64,000 bases of DNA from Nitrospirota bacterium (GTDB lineage Bacteria > UBA2233): NCBI GenBank assembly GCA_011620345.1, contig WOZJ01000071.1, positions 1-64,000 of the forward strand. The letters run 5' to 3'. The position numbers and the translations under genes are program-made. This document shows positions 50,857 to 61,116 of this stretch, piece by piece; positions within the stretch are counted from its first letter, which is position 1, and the number at the start of each line of letters is the position of its first letter. Below the pieces are notes generated by a model. The model searched no databases, was not told where the DNA came from, and saw only the letters and a list, made by a program, of their open reading frames with translations.

Positions 50857-52640
50857 ATCGAAGCTGGACACTCATTTTGGCGAACGGTGCGCTCTTGGCG
50901 GCGGTGTTGTTCGGGTTTTTGGAGAAGGGGCGAATCTCCGGTTCGCCCGCGCTTGCTAAGGCCGGCCTTTTTGGGGTTACGGACAGCTTCGTCCAGCTTG
51001 GCCGGTACGGAAGGTGGATGACCGGGGGCAGGGAGATATTGGAAATCGACCTCCCCCTTCGAATGGCCTATCAAAAGGACCCTTTGAGCCGCTTGATCGG
51101 AAAGCCTACCCGGACGTTCGATGAGTATATGCGCCTAATCGAAGAGGCTTCAAGGGACAACGTCGTCTCGGGGATTCTGCTCGTGATCTCCGAAACGGCG
51201 CTTGATTTTGCCGAGATTGAAGATTTGCGCTCGGCCCTCCTTAGGTTCAAGGCCCAGGGAAAGTCCGTATACGTCTACTTCGAGAACGGTGGAAACAAGG
51301 AATACCTCCTTTCTGCGGCCTCCGACCACATTATGGGCGCGAAGACGGCAGGGCTTTTCTTGGTAGGACTGAAGACGAGAACGGTATACCTAAAAGACCT
51401 GCTGGACAAGCTCGGTATCCGGATGTGGGTTGTCAAGGAAGGCGAATACAAAACATTTGGCGACATGTTCACCCGTTCGAGTATGTCCGAATCGGACAAG
51501 GAACAGCTCGGCGCGCTGATAGACGACCTGTACGAAAAACTCGTTGCAACGATCTCAAAAGAAAGACGCCTGGATCGTCAATCCCTCGAGCAGGCCATCC
51601 AAAGGGCCCCGTTAACCTCTTCGGAGGCCAAAGCCTTGGGACTGTTCGACTCGATCGGCTACAGAGATGACCTTAAGCGTATCGTGAAAGACCAGGAGCC
51701 CCATAGGGTTCGTTTTGTGGACTTCAAGGATTACAGGGTGCGAAAGCTCTTTCCAGTCGGCAACCCCTTCAAGCGGCGTATCGCCCTTCTTAATTTGTCC
51801 GGGATGATTCTGCCGGGTGAAAGTCAGGACATGCCCATGTTGAGGACGAGGGCGATTCTCGAGCGGCCCACGCTTGAGCTGCTCGAGGAGATCGAAAAAG
51901 ACCGTTCGATCGGGGCCCTTTTGGTTCGAATCGATTCTCCCGGAGGGCTGGAGTCGCCTACCGATCAAATCTGGCGAAAAATCCGCAAGCTCGGAGAGAA
52001 AAAGCCCGTTATCGTCCAGGCCGGCGGCGTTTGTGCCTCCGGAGGCTACTACATCGCCTCAGGGGGCAACAAGGTGATTGCCCATCCCTACTCGGTCGTA
52101 GGCTCGATCGGCGTGCTGGCTCTTAAGCCGGATGCCAGCGTGCTTGCCGACAAGCTCGGTCTCCGCTCCGAGACGATTCAGCGCGGAGACCATGCGGACG
52201 TATTCTCCCCGTGGAAGGGGTGGAGCCCGGAAGAGCTCGAGCGTCTCAAGGTAAACATCCGCCACGACTACGAAATGTTTCTCGAGGCCGTGGCTGTTTC
52301 CAGAGGAAGGCCAAAAGAGGAGATTGCCAAGCTTGCGCAAGGACGAATCTACTCCGGGGAGGCCGCGTTGAAGCTCGGGCTCATCGATCGTTTAGGGGGG
52401 TTCTTTGAAGCCTTGGACGAAGCAAAGGAGGCCATTGGGCTAAAGCCTCAGGATGCGGCAGAAATTGTCGTGTTTCCGAAAGAAAAGGGGCTTTTCGAAG
52501 CGCTGGCCCAAGGGCCGTTTGCCTACAAAGATCCCTACCTTCGCTTGCTTGAGCCTGTTGGATGTGTAAGCAAGATGCTGGACATACTCGGAAAGCAGCA
52601 CTCTGCCGTACTCTGGCCCGTGTTGTTCCAGATGGAGTAG
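50853..52640 (+). CDS. sppA: Signal peptide peptidase SppA, 67K type
   Basis: Inner-membrane-anchored serine protease that degrades cleaved signal peptides in the periplasm. A single N-terminal helix (about residues 5-24) is followed by two tandem S49 halves. The catalytic lysine is in VKEGEYKTFGDMFTRSSMS in the first half and the serine in VCASGGYYIASGG in the second, matching the Lys/Ser dyad of E. coli SppA. Length 595 fits the duplicated form. ATG 50853 overlaps the topA stop as ATGA; the open frame further upstream is inside topA. Confidence 0.95.
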   Translation: MNRSWTLILANGALLAAVLFGFLEKGRISGSPALAKAGLFGVTDSFVQLGRYGRWMTGGREILEIDLPLRMAYQKDPLSRLIGKPTRTFDEYMRLIEEASRDNVVSGILLVISETALDFAEIEDLRSALLRFKAQGKSVYVYFENGGNKEYLLSAASDHIMGAKTAGLFLVGLKTRTVYLKDLLDKLGIRMWVVKEGEYKTFGDMFTRSSMSESDKEQLGALIDDLYEKLVATISKERRLDRQSLEQAIQRAPLTSSEAKALGLFDSIGYRDDLKRIVKDQEPHRVRFVDFKDYRVRKLFPVGNPFKRRIALLNLSGMILPGESQDMPMLRTRAILERPTLELLEEIEKDRSIGALLVRIDSPGGLESPTDQIWRKIRKLGEKKPVIVQAGGVCASGGYYIASGGNKVIAHPYSVVGSIGVLALKPDASVLADKLGLRSETIQRGDHADVFSPWKGWSPEELERLKVNIRHDYEMFLEAVAVSRGRPKEEIAKLAQGRIYSGEAALKLGLIDRLGGFFEALDEAKEAIGLKPQDAAEIVVFPKEKGLFEALAQGPFAYKDPYLRLLEPVGCVSKMLDILGKQHSAVLWPVLFQME

Positions 52641-52646
52641 GCGGCC

Positions 52647-54035
52647 ATGGAGCGATGGATCGATTTGAGCGATATTCCAGAAAGGGCACGACGGCTACCT
52701 GTAAAGGTGATCGGGGGCGGGTTGGCTGGGGTTGAGGCTGCCTACGCGCTGGCCAAAGAAGGGGTTCCCGTCGAGTTGATCGAGATGAAACCAAGGCGCT
52801 TCTCGCCTGCCCACCGCCTGGTCCACCTAGCCGAGCTCGTGTGCTCGAACTCGTTCAAGAGCATGGACCCCTTAAAGGCTTCTGGGCTCCTCAAGAAAGA
52901 GCTTGGCCTTCTGGGCTCGGTCGTGCTGGAAGCCGCAAGGAAGACGCGCGTCCCGGCAGGGGAGGCCCTTGCTGTCGACAGGGATGCGTTCGCCGAGCGC
53001 GTTACACGCATCCTGTCTGCCCATCCGCTGATTAAGATTGTCCGGAAAGAAGCCATTGCCATCCCGCGCACGGGCATCGTGGTTGTCGCCGTAGGTCCAT
53101 TGCCATCGGGCCGGTTTGAGCGTGCAATCGAGCACCTGCTCGGCGACAAAGGGCTATACTTTTACGACGCGGTTTCCCCTGTCGTCGAGAGCGAAAGCAT
53201 TGATTTTTCGAAAGTGTTTCGTGCCTCCCGCTACGAAGAGGGAGAAGGCGATTACATCAACTGTCCGATGAGCAGGGAGCAGTACTTGGCGTTCGTGCAA
53301 GCGCTCAAGGGAGCCCAGAAGGTTCCCTTGAGGCCGCTAGATGAACCCAAGTTTTTCCAGGGATGTCAGCCTGTAGACCTCATTGCAGAGCAGGGCGAGC
53401 ATGCGCTGGCGTTCGCCCAGATGTCTCCCGTGGGGTTTCGGCAGTTCAAGGGCGCTTCGAACAGGCCGTTCGCCGTGATTCAGCTAAGACAGGACGACCT
53501 GGTAGGGTGCCACTACGCGATTGTCGGGTTTCAGAGTAGGCTCAAGATGCAAGAACAGGACAGGGTGTTCCGGATGATTCCAGGGCTCGAGAATGCCCGT
53601 TTCGTCCGGTACGGAACGTTCCACAGGAACACGTACATCAACACCCCAAAGTATTTAAGCCGTTTTTTGAGCTTAAAGCACTGCCCGCGTATTTTTTTTG
53701 CTGGTCAGGTTTGCGGGGTCGAGGGCTACCTCGAGTCGGCCGCGATGGGCCTCGTGGCCGGCCTGTTTGCCGCGAGGATGTGGAAAACACAGCCAATCCG
53801 GGAGCTTCCAAAAGGAAGCATGATCGCAGGGCTTCTCGGATACATCACCTTCGAAGGGCATAAAGAGTTCAAGCCTATGAATGCAAACTTTGGCCTGCTT
53901 GAAGCAGAGAACCCTCCCGGGCGCGACAGAAAGGCCAAACGGGCGTGGCTTATGGAACGTTCAAGCTCAGGGCTGGATGCTTGGATGCGCGAAATGGGAA
54001 TAGGGCTTCAGGAGGGGTTCTCATCGCTCAAATAG
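52647..54035 (+). CDS. trmFO: Methylenetetrahydrofolate-tRNA-(uracil-5-)-methyltransferase TrmFO
   Basis: Flavoprotein making ribothymidine at position 54 of the tRNA T-loop using methylenetetrahydrofolate, in place of SAM-dependent TrmA. The FAD dinucleotide fold is VIGGGLAGVEAAY near residue 25, then the signature ELVCSNSFKS, the NCPM segment with its conserved cysteine, and C-terminal FFAGQVCGVEGYLESAAMGL. 462 residues, standard. Its presence with xerC and hslVU is a gene order seen in Desulfobacterota. Confidence 0.97.
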   Translation: MERWIDLSDIPERARRLPVKVIGGGLAGVEAAYALAKEGVPVELIEMKPRRFSPAHRLVHLAELVCSNSFKSMDPLKASGLLKKELGLLGSVVLEAARKTRVPAGEALAVDRDAFAERVTRILSAHPLIKIVRKEAIAIPRTGIVVVAVGPLPSGRFERAIEHLLGDKGLYFYDAVSPVVESESIDFSKVFRASRYEEGEGDYINCPMSREQYLAFVQALKGAQKVPLRPLDEPKFFQGCQPVDLIAEQGEHALAFAQMSPVGFRQFKGASNRPFAVIQLRQDDLVGCHYAIVGFQSRLKMQEQDRVFRMIPGLENARFVRYGTFHRNTYINTPKYLSRFLSLKHCPRIFFAGQVCGVEGYLESAAMGLVAGLFAARMWKTQPIRELPKGSMIAGLLGYITFEGHKEFKPMNANFGLLEAENPPGRDRKAKRAWLMERSSSGLDAWMREMGIGLQEGFSSLK

Positions 54036-54061
54036 GCCAAGACAACCCAACGCTGGGGGAG

Positions 54062-54979
54062 GTGCGATCGCTTCTTGGGGCCTTCGAGCGCTTTCTCAAG
54101 ATTTCACGGGCGCTTTCTGGAGCCTCTGTGGCGGCCTATGTCCGGGATGTCCGTCTTTTTCTCCTTAGGGAAGCAAAGGACGATGAGGCGAATTTTACGC
54201 TGCCACTTGCGGCTAAGGTGCTGGAAGGGTGGCTATTTCGTTACTTAAGGCACCTCTCCTTTCGACTCAAGCGTACGAGCATCGAGCGCAAGAAGTGCTC
54301 CTTCAAGGCGTTTGTCCGCTTCTTGGAGAGTTCGGGCAACCTCGATGGAGCGCTCAAACCGGTGCTTGCCGGAGGAAAGGCCGAATCCAGGCTTCCTTCG
54401 TACATGAGCGCCAAGAGCGTGGAGGAATTGCTGGAGCATCTCTGGAGGCGCTCGGACCCTAAAGACATAAGGGATGCCGCCTTTTTGGAAGTTCTCTACG
54501 GACTTGGGCTTCGGATTTCGGAAGCGCTGAACCTTACGCTCCAGGACATCGACATGGACCGCAAACTGGTCCGTGTTACCGGTAAAGGGAGAAAAGTGCG
54601 CTATACGCCCTGTACAGAGCGCACCCTTGAGGCTATAATTGCATATTTACCGGTACGCGTACGCTGGGCCAAGCCTGGGGAAAGAGAGTGGCTTTTTGTC
54701 GGGCCCGCTGGAAAGCGGCTTTCTGTCCGAAACATGCAGGCTCGGGTCGCAAAACTTGGGGTTGAAGCGCTCGGCAGGAACGACCTCCATCCCCACATGT
54801 TTCGGCATGCGCTAGCCACCCATTTGCTAGAGGGGGGAATGGATATCCGTCTCGTTAAGGAAATGCTAGGCCACGCGAGCCTTTCTACGACCCAGCGTTA
54901 TACGAGGGTGACGCTCGAGCATTTGTTCGAGACGTACCAAAAGGCTCATCCAAGGGCCTCATCCAAGGGCAAAGAATAA
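54062..54979 (+). CDS. xerC: Tyrosine recombinase XerC
   Basis: Site-specific recombinase that with XerD resolves chromosome dimers at dif. The core-binding helical domain opens with [28 protein letters not shown]. Catalytic residues are visible: Arg in LGLRISEAL, Lys in [34 protein letters not shown] and Tyr280 (GTG numbering) in QRYTRV. The start is uncertain: no ATG follows the trmFO stop in this frame. GTG 54062 is used here (305 residues), though AGGAGG at 54010-54015 points at an ATC codon at 54023, and the frame is open into trmFO. The housekeeping neighbourhood argues against a mobile-element integrase. Confidence 0.9.
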   Translation: MRSLLGAFERFLKISRALSGASVAAYVRDVRLFLLREAKDDEANFTLPLAAKVLEGWLFRYLRHLSFRLKRTSIERKKCSFKAFVRFLESSGNLDGALKPVLAGGKAESRLPSYMSAKSVEELLEHLWRRSDPKDIRDAAFLEVLYGLGLRISEALNLTLQDIDMDRKLVRVTGKGRKVRYTPCTERTLEAIIAYLPVRVRWAKPGEREWLFVGPAGKRLSVRNMQARVAKLGVEALGRNDLHPHMFRHALATHLLEGGMDIRLVKEMLGHASLSTTQRYTRVTLEHLFETYQKAHPRASSKGKE

Positions 54980-54981
54980 AA

Positions 54982-55521
54982 ATGGCCCATTTTGAAGGAA
55001 CGACCATCCTCGCCGTAAGGCGAGAAAACGAGGTCGCCATGGCCGGAGACGGGCAGGTGAGCCTCTCTGGAACGATCGTCAAAGCTGGGGCCAAAAAGGT
55101 CAGGCGTCTCTACCAGGATAAAGTTCTTGCCGGGTTTGCCGGCTCGACGGCCGATGCGTTCACGCTCTTCGAGCGCTTTGAGGCCAAGCTCGAGGCGTAC
55201 CGGGGCAACCTGATGCGCGCCTCCGTCGAGCTCGCCAAAGATTGGAGGACGGACCGCATCCTTAGGCGGCTTGAGGCCATGCTGCTCGTGGCCGACAGGG
55301 AGCATATCCTGCTGCTCACGGGAGGGGGCGACGTGCTCGAACCGGACGAGCCAGCGATGGCGATAGGCTCCGGGGGTGATTATGCCAGGGCTGCGGCGCT
55401 TGCGCTAAGCTTGCACACCGGCCTAAAGGCGGCCGAAATTGCAAAGGTTGCACTCGAGATCGCAGGGAAAATTTGCGTGTACACGAACGATACCTTGACC
55501 ATAGAGGTGCTCGAAGGATGA
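54982..55521 (+). CDS. hslV: ATP-dependent protease HslVU, peptidase subunit
   Basis: Proteasome-beta-like Ntn peptidase forming the double hexamer that degrades unfolded substrates delivered by HslU. The six-residue propeptide MAHFEG is removed to expose catalytic Thr7 (TTILAV). [10 protein letters not shown] and [17 protein letters not shown] are family signatures. 179 residues, normal. Two bases after xerC; its stop overlaps the hslU start. Confidence 0.97.
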   Translation: MAHFEGTTILAVRRENEVAMAGDGQVSLSGTIVKAGAKKVRRLYQDKVLAGFAGSTADAFTLFERFEAKLEAYRGNLMRASVELAKDWRTDRILRRLEAMLLVADREHILLLTGGGDVLEPDEPAMAIGSGGDYARAAALALSLHTGLKAAEIAKVALEIAGKICVYTNDTLTIEVLEG

Positions 55522-56900
55522 ACCAACCGGCCGAGCCCCTTGCCAAGCACCCTACCCCGAGAGAGGTCGTGCGCATGCTCGATACCTACATCGTGGGTCA
55601 GGACAAGGCTAAACGGGCCGTTGCGATCGCCCTAAGGAACCGCTACCGGCGCATGTTCGTCGAGCCGGAGCTAAAAGACGAGATCGCACCCAAGAACATC
55701 TTGATGATCGGGCCGACGGGAGTGGGGAAGACAGAAATTTCCAGACGGCTTGCAAAGCTCATGAACGCCCCTTTCCTCAAGGTCGAGGCCTCCAAGTTCA
55801 CAGAGGTAGGTTATGTCGGCCGGGATGTAGACTCAATCATCCGAGATTTGGCCCGCGTTGCCGTGAACCAAGGAAGGGAAGAAGAGCGTCAAAAGGTCCT
55901 TGAACGCGCAAGGCACCTGGCCGAGGAGCGCGTCCTTGATTTGCTTGTAGGCCCATTGCGGCCAGCCCAAAAGGCCGGCAGGGAAGAGGCAGAGAGGTTT
56001 GCCACACCGGAAGAGCCCCAATCCTCTACACGTGAGCGGTTTCGTCAGCTCTTGCGCGATGGCAAGCTGTCTCAACGCTTCGTCGAGATGGAGCTTAAGG
56101 AGGCCGCGGGGCCGATGGTCGAGATCTTTGCAGCCCAGGGGCTAGAAGAGCTCGATACCAATTTGAGAGACATGCTCTCCCAGCTCATGCCCAAAAAGTC
56201 CAAGCGGAAGAAGGTCCTCGTTCCAGAAGCGCTAGAGATGCTGACCGAGGAGGAGGCCGAGCGGCTGATAGACATGCAGAAAGTCCAGAAAACGGCGATC
56301 GATCTGATGGAGAATTCCGGGATCGTGTTTATCGACGAAATCGACAAGATAGCCGGCAGGGAAGGTGTCGGCGGGCCGGACGTATCACGCGAAGGGGTCC
56401 AACGCGACCTCCTTCCTTTGGTCGAGGGTACGAGCGTTTCGACGAAATACGGAGTCATTCATACCGATCATATCCTATTCATCGCGGCCGGAGCGTTCCA
56501 TACTTCCAAGCCGTCCGATTTAATCCCAGAATTCCAGGGGCGTTTCCCCATTCGGGTCGAGCTCGAAGCGCTCACACAGGCGGATTTTGTCCGAATCCTG
56601 AGCGAAACCCGGAACGCCCTGGTCCGGCAGTACCAAGCGCTCTTGGCGACGGAAGGGGTTACGCTGATCTTCGAGCCTTCCGCTATCGAGGAGATCGCCA
56701 AGATCGCCTCGGAGATCAACGAGAATACGGAAAACATCGGCGCAAGGCGCCTACACACGGTCATGGAGAAGCTCCTTGAAGAAGTGTCGTTCGCCGCGCC
56801 AGAAATGGCGGGCGTCGAGGTCAAGATCGACAATCAATATGTCATCTCCAAGCTGGCCGACATCGTCAAAGACAGGGATTTGACCCGGTACATCCTCTAA
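55518..56900 (+). CDS. hslU: ATP-dependent protease HslVU, ATPase subunit
   Basis: AAA+ unfoldase partner of HslV. Walker [11 protein letters not shown] near residue 64, Walker [14 protein letters not shown] near 275, and sensor/arginine-finger region in [10 protein letters not shown]. The I-domain lies between about residues 110 and 240. The C-terminal YIL-type tail (TRYIL) inserts into HslV. ATG 55518 overlaps the hslV stop; the longer frame from 55473 lies in hslV. 460 residues. Confidence 0.97.
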   Translation: MNQPAEPLAKHPTPREVVRMLDTYIVGQDKAKRAVAIALRNRYRRMFVEPELKDEIAPKNILMIGPTGVGKTEISRRLAKLMNAPFLKVEASKFTEVGYVGRDVDSIIRDLARVAVNQGREEERQKVLERARHLAEERVLDLLVGPLRPAQKAGREEAERFATPEEPQSSTRERFRQLLRDGKLSQRFVEMELKEAAGPMVEIFAAQGLEELDTNLRDMLSQLMPKKSKRKKVLVPEALEMLTEEEAERLIDMQKVQKTAIDLMENSGIVFIDEIDKIAGREGVGGPDVSREGVQRDLLPLVEGTSVSTKYGVIHTDHILFIAAGAFHTSKPSDLIPEFQGRFPIRVELEALTQADFVRILSETRNALVRQYQALLATEGVTLIFEPSAIEEIAKIASEINENTENIGARRLHTVMEKLLEEVSFAAPEMAGVEVKIDNQYVISKLADIVKDRDLTRYIL

Positions 56901-56925
56901 GCCCGTGGGCACCGAAGGAGAGCGC

Positions 56926-57792
56926 ATGGAAACCGAAGCGTCGAGCAAGGTCAAGGTCCTTTTGGAGGCATTGCCCTACTTAAGGCAGTTCTACGGCAAA
57001 ACGATCGTCGTGAAGATTGGGGGGACGGCCTTTAAAGACCCGGAGCTGCTCAAGTCTATCGCGCTGGATATCGTCTTCGTCGAATTCTTGGGCATTCGGA
57101 CCGTCATCGTCCACGGCGGCGGCCCCCAGATTGGCTCGTTGCTTCAAAGGCTCGGGCTCGAAAGCCGCTTTTTCCGCGGGCTTCGCATTACCGATGCCAG
57201 CGCGCTCGAGGTCGTCGAAATGGTGCTCCTTAAAACAGGCAAGGAAATCGTCACGCTGATCGAGCTTTTGGGTGGAAAGGCTATTGGGCTTTCCGGCAGG
57301 GATGCCGGGCTTTTTTTAGCGAAGCAGATGGGCCCTGTCCAGGCAGACGGGGAAGAGGTCGATCTTGGGTTCGTGGGTGAAATCGTCGTGACCAACCCGA
57401 GCGTTGTGAGCCTACTTTTAAAAGAACGGCTGATCCCCGTCATCAGCCCGATCGGGATAGACAACGAAGGAACACCACTCAACCTGAACGCGGATACGGT
57501 CGCCTCTAGGCTTGCAGGCAGTCTGCATGCGGAAAAGCTCATTCTTATGACGGACGTGGAAGGGCTGCTGGACGAAAACGGAATGCTGATTTCTTCTCTC
57601 AAAAGCACCAAGGCCAAGGGTTTGATCGAATCGGGCACCGTCAAGCAGGGGATGATCCCGAAACTAAGCTGCTGCACCGACGCGCTCGATCAGGGCGTAC
57701 GGAAGACCCATATCATCAACGGGAAGATCAAGAATGCCCTTCTTTTGGAGTTGTTCACGGAGTCGGGCATCGGGACGGAGATCAAGTTTTGA
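56926..57792 (+). CDS. argB: Acetylglutamate kinase
   Basis: Second step of arginine synthesis: phosphorylates N-acetylglutamate with ATP. Amino-acid-kinase fold with the glycine loop VVKIGGTAFKD, VHGGGPQIG, and the ATP-side LILMTDVEGLLD. AAGGAG precedes ATG 56926, preferred over GTG 56905. The N-terminal helix (residues 8-20) is typical of arginine-sensitive hexameric ArgB, so feedback inhibition is plausible. First of the argBDFGH run. Confidence 0.95.
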   Translation: METEASSKVKVLLEALPYLRQFYGKTIVVKIGGTAFKDPELLKSIALDIVFVEFLGIRTVIVHGGGPQIGSLLQRLGLESRFFRGLRITDASALEVVEMVLLKTGKEIVTLIELLGGKAIGLSGRDAGLFLAKQMGPVQADGEEVDLGFVGEIVVTNPSVVSLLLKERLIPVISPIGIDNEGTPLNLNADTVASRLAGSLHAEKLILMTDVEGLLDENGMLISSLKSTKAKGLIESGTVKQGMIPKLSCCTDALDQGVRKTHIINGKIKNALLLELFTESGIGTEIKF

Positions 57793-58964
57793 TGGAGAAC
57801 CTAGACGGGCTGGAGTTGATCATTCCCGTGTACTCCAAAAGACCGCTCGTTGTCTCAAGGGCGAAGGGCTGCTGGGTTTACGACCAAAATGGAAAGGCCT
57901 ACCTTGACTTCGTCTCCGGGATAGGCGTCAACGCGCTAGGTCATACCCCTGAGTGCGTGCTAGAGGCGCTCGCAGACCAGATGCATCGTTACCTGCACGT
58001 TTCCAACCTCTACATCGATCCTTTGCAAGCCGAGCTCGCCAGGCTACTCCAGGGTTTTGGGTTCTCCTCTCAGGTTTTCTTCGCAAACTCTGGCACCGAA
58101 GCGAACGAGGCGGCCATCAAGCTGGCCCGGGCCTACCGCAAGGACACGAACAAAGGGCTTTGTATCGTTGCGATGGAAAATGGGTTCCACGGAAGGACCT
58201 TGGGCGCGCTTAGCGCAACGGGGCAGTCAAAGCTCAAAACGCCCTTCGAGCCGCTGCTCGAAGGGTTCGCGTTCGTCCCGTTCGGCGATTCCGTGGCGCT
58301 TGAAGAGGCGCTCGAGGGGCCTACGCTAGCCGTACTTCTCGAGGTGATCCAGGCCGAGGGAGGGGTGAATACGGCGAGCGACGAGTATTTCGCAGAAGTT
58401 TCCAGGCTTGCTGAGCGCTCTGGAGCGCTTCTTATCGTGGACGAAGTTCAAACAGGACTCGGCAGGACGGGAAAGGCCTATGCTTTTCAGCATGTGGGGC
58501 TAAAACCCGACATCGTTACACTAGGAAAGGCTCTTGGCGGCGGCCTTCCGCTTGCATGCATGCTGGCAAGGCCGGAAATTGCCAAAAGTTTCAAGCTCTC
58601 AAGCCATGGCTCGACGTTCGGCGGGAACCCTCTTGCCGTCCGGGCGGGTATCGAGGTGATCAAGACCCTCCAATCTGGCGGTTTCCTTGCAGCAGTGGAA
58701 CACAAAGGGGCGCTGCTTTCCAAAGGCCTAAGGGCGTTACAGGGCGAGTTTCCCTCGATCCAGGACGTCCGCGGGAAGGGGCTTTTGTGGGGCGTAGAGC
58801 TCCAAGCCGGGGCAAAGTGCGTGCTTGATGCCGCGTTCGATCTTGGCCTTCTTCTGCATTCGGCGGGCGAGTCGGTTGTCCGCTTCATCCCACCGTTGAG
58901 TGTCAGCCCTCAAGAGATCGAGACGGCGCTTGCACGTTTCAAGGAGGCATTAAAACAATGCTGA
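57792..58964 (+). CDS. argD: Acetylornithine aminotransferase
   Basis: PLP-dependent class III aminotransferase converting N-acetylglutamate semialdehyde to N-acetylornithine. SGTEANEAAIKLAR is the PLP phosphate loop, LIVDEVQTGLGRTG holds the cofactor aspartate, and the Schiff-base lysine is in LGKALGGGLP. 390 residues from ATG 57792, which shares one base with the argB stop. It may also serve lysine synthesis as N-succinyl-diaminopimelate aminotransferase, as in other bacteria. Confidence 0.94.
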   Translation: MENLDGLELIIPVYSKRPLVVSRAKGCWVYDQNGKAYLDFVSGIGVNALGHTPECVLEALADQMHRYLHVSNLYIDPLQAELARLLQGFGFSSQVFFANSGTEANEAAIKLARAYRKDTNKGLCIVAMENGFHGRTLGALSATGQSKLKTPFEPLLEGFAFVPFGDSVALEEALEGPTLAVLLEVIQAEGGVNTASDEYFAEVSRLAERSGALLIVDEVQTGLGRTGKAYAFQHVGLKPDIVTLGKALGGGLPLACMLARPEIAKSFKLSSHGSTFGGNPLAVRAGIEVIKTLQSGGFLAAVEHKGALLSKGLRALQGEFPSIQDVRGKGLLWGVELQAGAKCVLDAAFDLGLLLHSAGESVVRFIPPLSVSPQEIETALARFKEALKQC

Positions 58965-59890
58965 TGCGGACCAAAAGGGATTATTTGACCTTAAGGGGCC
59001 TATCGAGACAGGAGCTGGATATGCTCCTAGACAGAAGCCTGCGCTTTAAAGAATTGAGAAGGCGCGTGAGGCGAGACGACGTTCTTGCCGGGAAGGCCAT
59101 TGCGATGGTGTTCGAAAAGCCAAGCCTAAGGACTCGGGTGAGCTTCGAGATCGCCGTTCAGGAGCTAGGCGGGATCGTGAGTTTTTTAGAAGAAGGGCAG
59201 GTCCAGCCGGGCAAGCGGGAGGCGTTTCTCGACATGGCCAGGACGCTCGAGCGCTACGCGGACGGGCTCGTTCTCAGGACGTTTTCGCACGCCATCCAAG
59301 AAAGGGTTGCCCAGGCTGTGCAAATTCCTGTAATCAACGCGCTTTCCGAGAGTTCGCACCCTTGCCAGGGGCTTGCAGACCTCTTGACGATCAAAGAGGC
59401 CCTCGGAGCCCTGGATGGCGTGAAGCTTGCCTTTTTGGGGGATGGCAACAACGTCGCCAAAACGCTCATGGAGGCCTGCTGCCGGTACAGGATCGACTTT
59501 CGGCTTGCCTCGCCCAAGGCGTTCTTTCCGGACAGCGAATTTCTGGAGAGCCTAAAGCCGGAGATGGCCGGAACGATGGTTCTGACAGAATCACTCGAGG
59601 AGGCGCTCGAAGGCGCAGACATTGTCTATACGGATGTTTGGGTAAGCATGGGTAAAGAGCCAGAAAAAGAGTTGAGGAGGCGAATCTTCTTAAAATACCA
59701 GCTCAACCTCAAGACGCTTCGGTTGGCCAAGCCGAATGCGAAGGTGATGCACTGCTTGCCCGCCGTCAGGGGGGAGGAAATCACGTCGGAAGTCCTCGAT
59801 TCCCCCTTCTCGATCGTCTTTGACCAAGCCGAGAACCGCCTGCATACGACGAAGGCGCTGCTCGAATTTTTTGTCGCGAACCGACCCTAA
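58958..59890 (+). CDS. argF: Ornithine carbamoyltransferase
   Basis: Makes citrulline from ornithine and carbamoyl phosphate. The carbamoyl phosphate loop SLRTRVSFE (residue about 57), [12 protein letters not shown], and the ornithine-side [12 protein letters not shown] are present. 310 residues. ATG 58958 overlaps the argD end by seven bases; a second ATG follows at 58964. Confidence 0.95.
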   Translation: MLMRTKRDYLTLRGLSRQELDMLLDRSLRFKELRRRVRRDDVLAGKAIAMVFEKPSLRTRVSFEIAVQELGGIVSFLEEGQVQPGKREAFLDMARTLERYADGLVLRTFSHAIQERVAQAVQIPVINALSESSHPCQGLADLLTIKEALGALDGVKLAFLGDGNNVAKTLMEACCRYRIDFRLASPKAFFPDSEFLESLKPEMAGTMVLTESLEEALEGADIVYTDVWVSMGKEPEKELRRRIFLKYQLNLKTLRLAKPNAKVMHCLPAVRGEEITSEVLDSPFSIVFDQAENRLHTTKALLEFFVANRP

Positions 59891-59901
59891 AAGGAGAAAC
59901 T

Positions 59902-61116
59902 ATGGGAAGCGAACGCCAAAAGGTCGTGCTGGCCTACTCGGGTGGGCTGGATACTTCGGTTATCCTCAAATGGCTCATTGAAGAAAAAGGGCTTGAGGTA
60001 ATCGCATTCGTGGCCGACGTCGGCCAAGAGGAGGACCTGGAGGCCATCCAAAAAAAAGCGTATGCCACCGGGGCTTCCAAGGTGTACGTTGCCGATGTAA
60101 AAGAAGAGTTCGCCCAGAACTTTGCCTTCCCGATCCTTCGGGCCAACGCTGTCTACGAGGGGGGATATTTCCTCGGCACCTCGATCGCCAGGCCCTTGAT
60201 TGCCAAGGAACAGCTTGTGGTTGCGCATAAGGAGGGGGCGACGTACGTCTCCCATGGAGCGACGGGCAAGGGCAACGACCAGGTCCGTTTCGAGCTCACC
60301 TACTACGCGCTCGACCCGAGGATCAAGGTGATTGCGCCGTGGAGGGAGTGGGATCTGACTTCTCGCACGCGCTTGCTCGAGTACGCCAAGACCTACAACA
60401 TCCCAATTTCGCTCACGGCGGGAAAGGCCTATTCGATCGATAAAAACCTCTTGCATGTCAGCTACGAGGCGGGCGAGCTGGAGGACCCCTGGCAGGAGCC
60501 GAACGAGGCGATGTTCTCGCTTACCGTTTCTTTAGAGCAAGCGCCGGAACTGCCCGCAAGCGTGATCATTGCCTTCGAGGGGGGGAACCCCGTGGCCGTC
60601 GACGGCAAACGGCTTAGCCCTTACAACCTGATCCAGACGCTCAACAGGCTTGGCGGGGCGCATGGCGTGGGCCGTGCCGACATGGTCGAGAACCGTTTCA
60701 TAGGCATGAAGAGCCGAGGGGTGTACGAATCCCCCGGGATGGCCCTCCTGCATGCGGCCAAAAGGGCGCTCGAAGGGCTGACGATGGACCGGGAAGTCAT
60801 GCACCTAAGGGATGGCCTGATTCCCAAGTATGCCGAGCTCGTCTACAACGGGTTTTGGTTTGCCCCGGAGAGGGAGGCGTTACAGGCGTTTTTTGACCAT
60901 ACCCAAAAGGACGTGACCGGAGAAGTACGGCTTAAGCTTTTCAAAGGCGGAGTCCATGTCGTAGGCAGACGCTCCGAAAAGGCCCTTTACGACCCTAAAA
61001 TCGCCACCTTCGAGGGCGTCGAGGGGTTTGAGCCAAAAGACTCCGAGGGCTTTATCCGCATCCATGCGCTTCGCTTGAAAATCCGCGCCCTTCGAATGGG
61101 GATACCTGAGGCATGA
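59902..61116 (+). CDS. argG: Argininosuccinate synthase
   Basis: Joins citrulline and aspartate with ATP. The N-type ATP pyrophosphatase P-loop is [15 protein letters not shown] near residue 11; [15 protein letters not shown]-type signature appears as [14 protein letters not shown] near 118. 404 residues, standard. AAAGGAGAAA precedes ATG 59902. Its stop overlaps argH by four bases. Confidence 0.96.
   Translation: MGSERQKVVLAYSGGLDTSVILKWLIEEKGLEVIAFVADVGQEEDLEAIQKKAYATGASKVYVADVKEEFAQNFAFPILRANAVYEGGYFLGTSIARPLIAKEQLVVAHKEGATYVSHGATGKGNDQVRFELTYYALDPRIKVIAPWREWDLTSRTRLLEYAKTYNIPISLTAGKAYSIDKNLLHVSYEAGELEDPWQEPNEAMFSLTVSLEQAPELPASVIIAFEGGNPVAVDGKRLSPYNLIQTLNRLGGAHGVGRADMVENRFIGMKSRGVYESPGMALLHAAKRALEGLTMDREVMHLRDGLIPKYAELVYNGFWFAPEREALQAFFDHTQKDVTGEVRLKLFKGGVHVVGRRSEKALYDPKIATFEGVEGFEPKDSEGFIRIHALRLKIRALRMGIPEA

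Noticed and set aside
54062-54979. Tyrosine recombinase considered as a phage or island integrase
   Set aside because: It sits between trmFO and hslVU in a conserved housekeeping order, with no att repeats or phage genes nearby.
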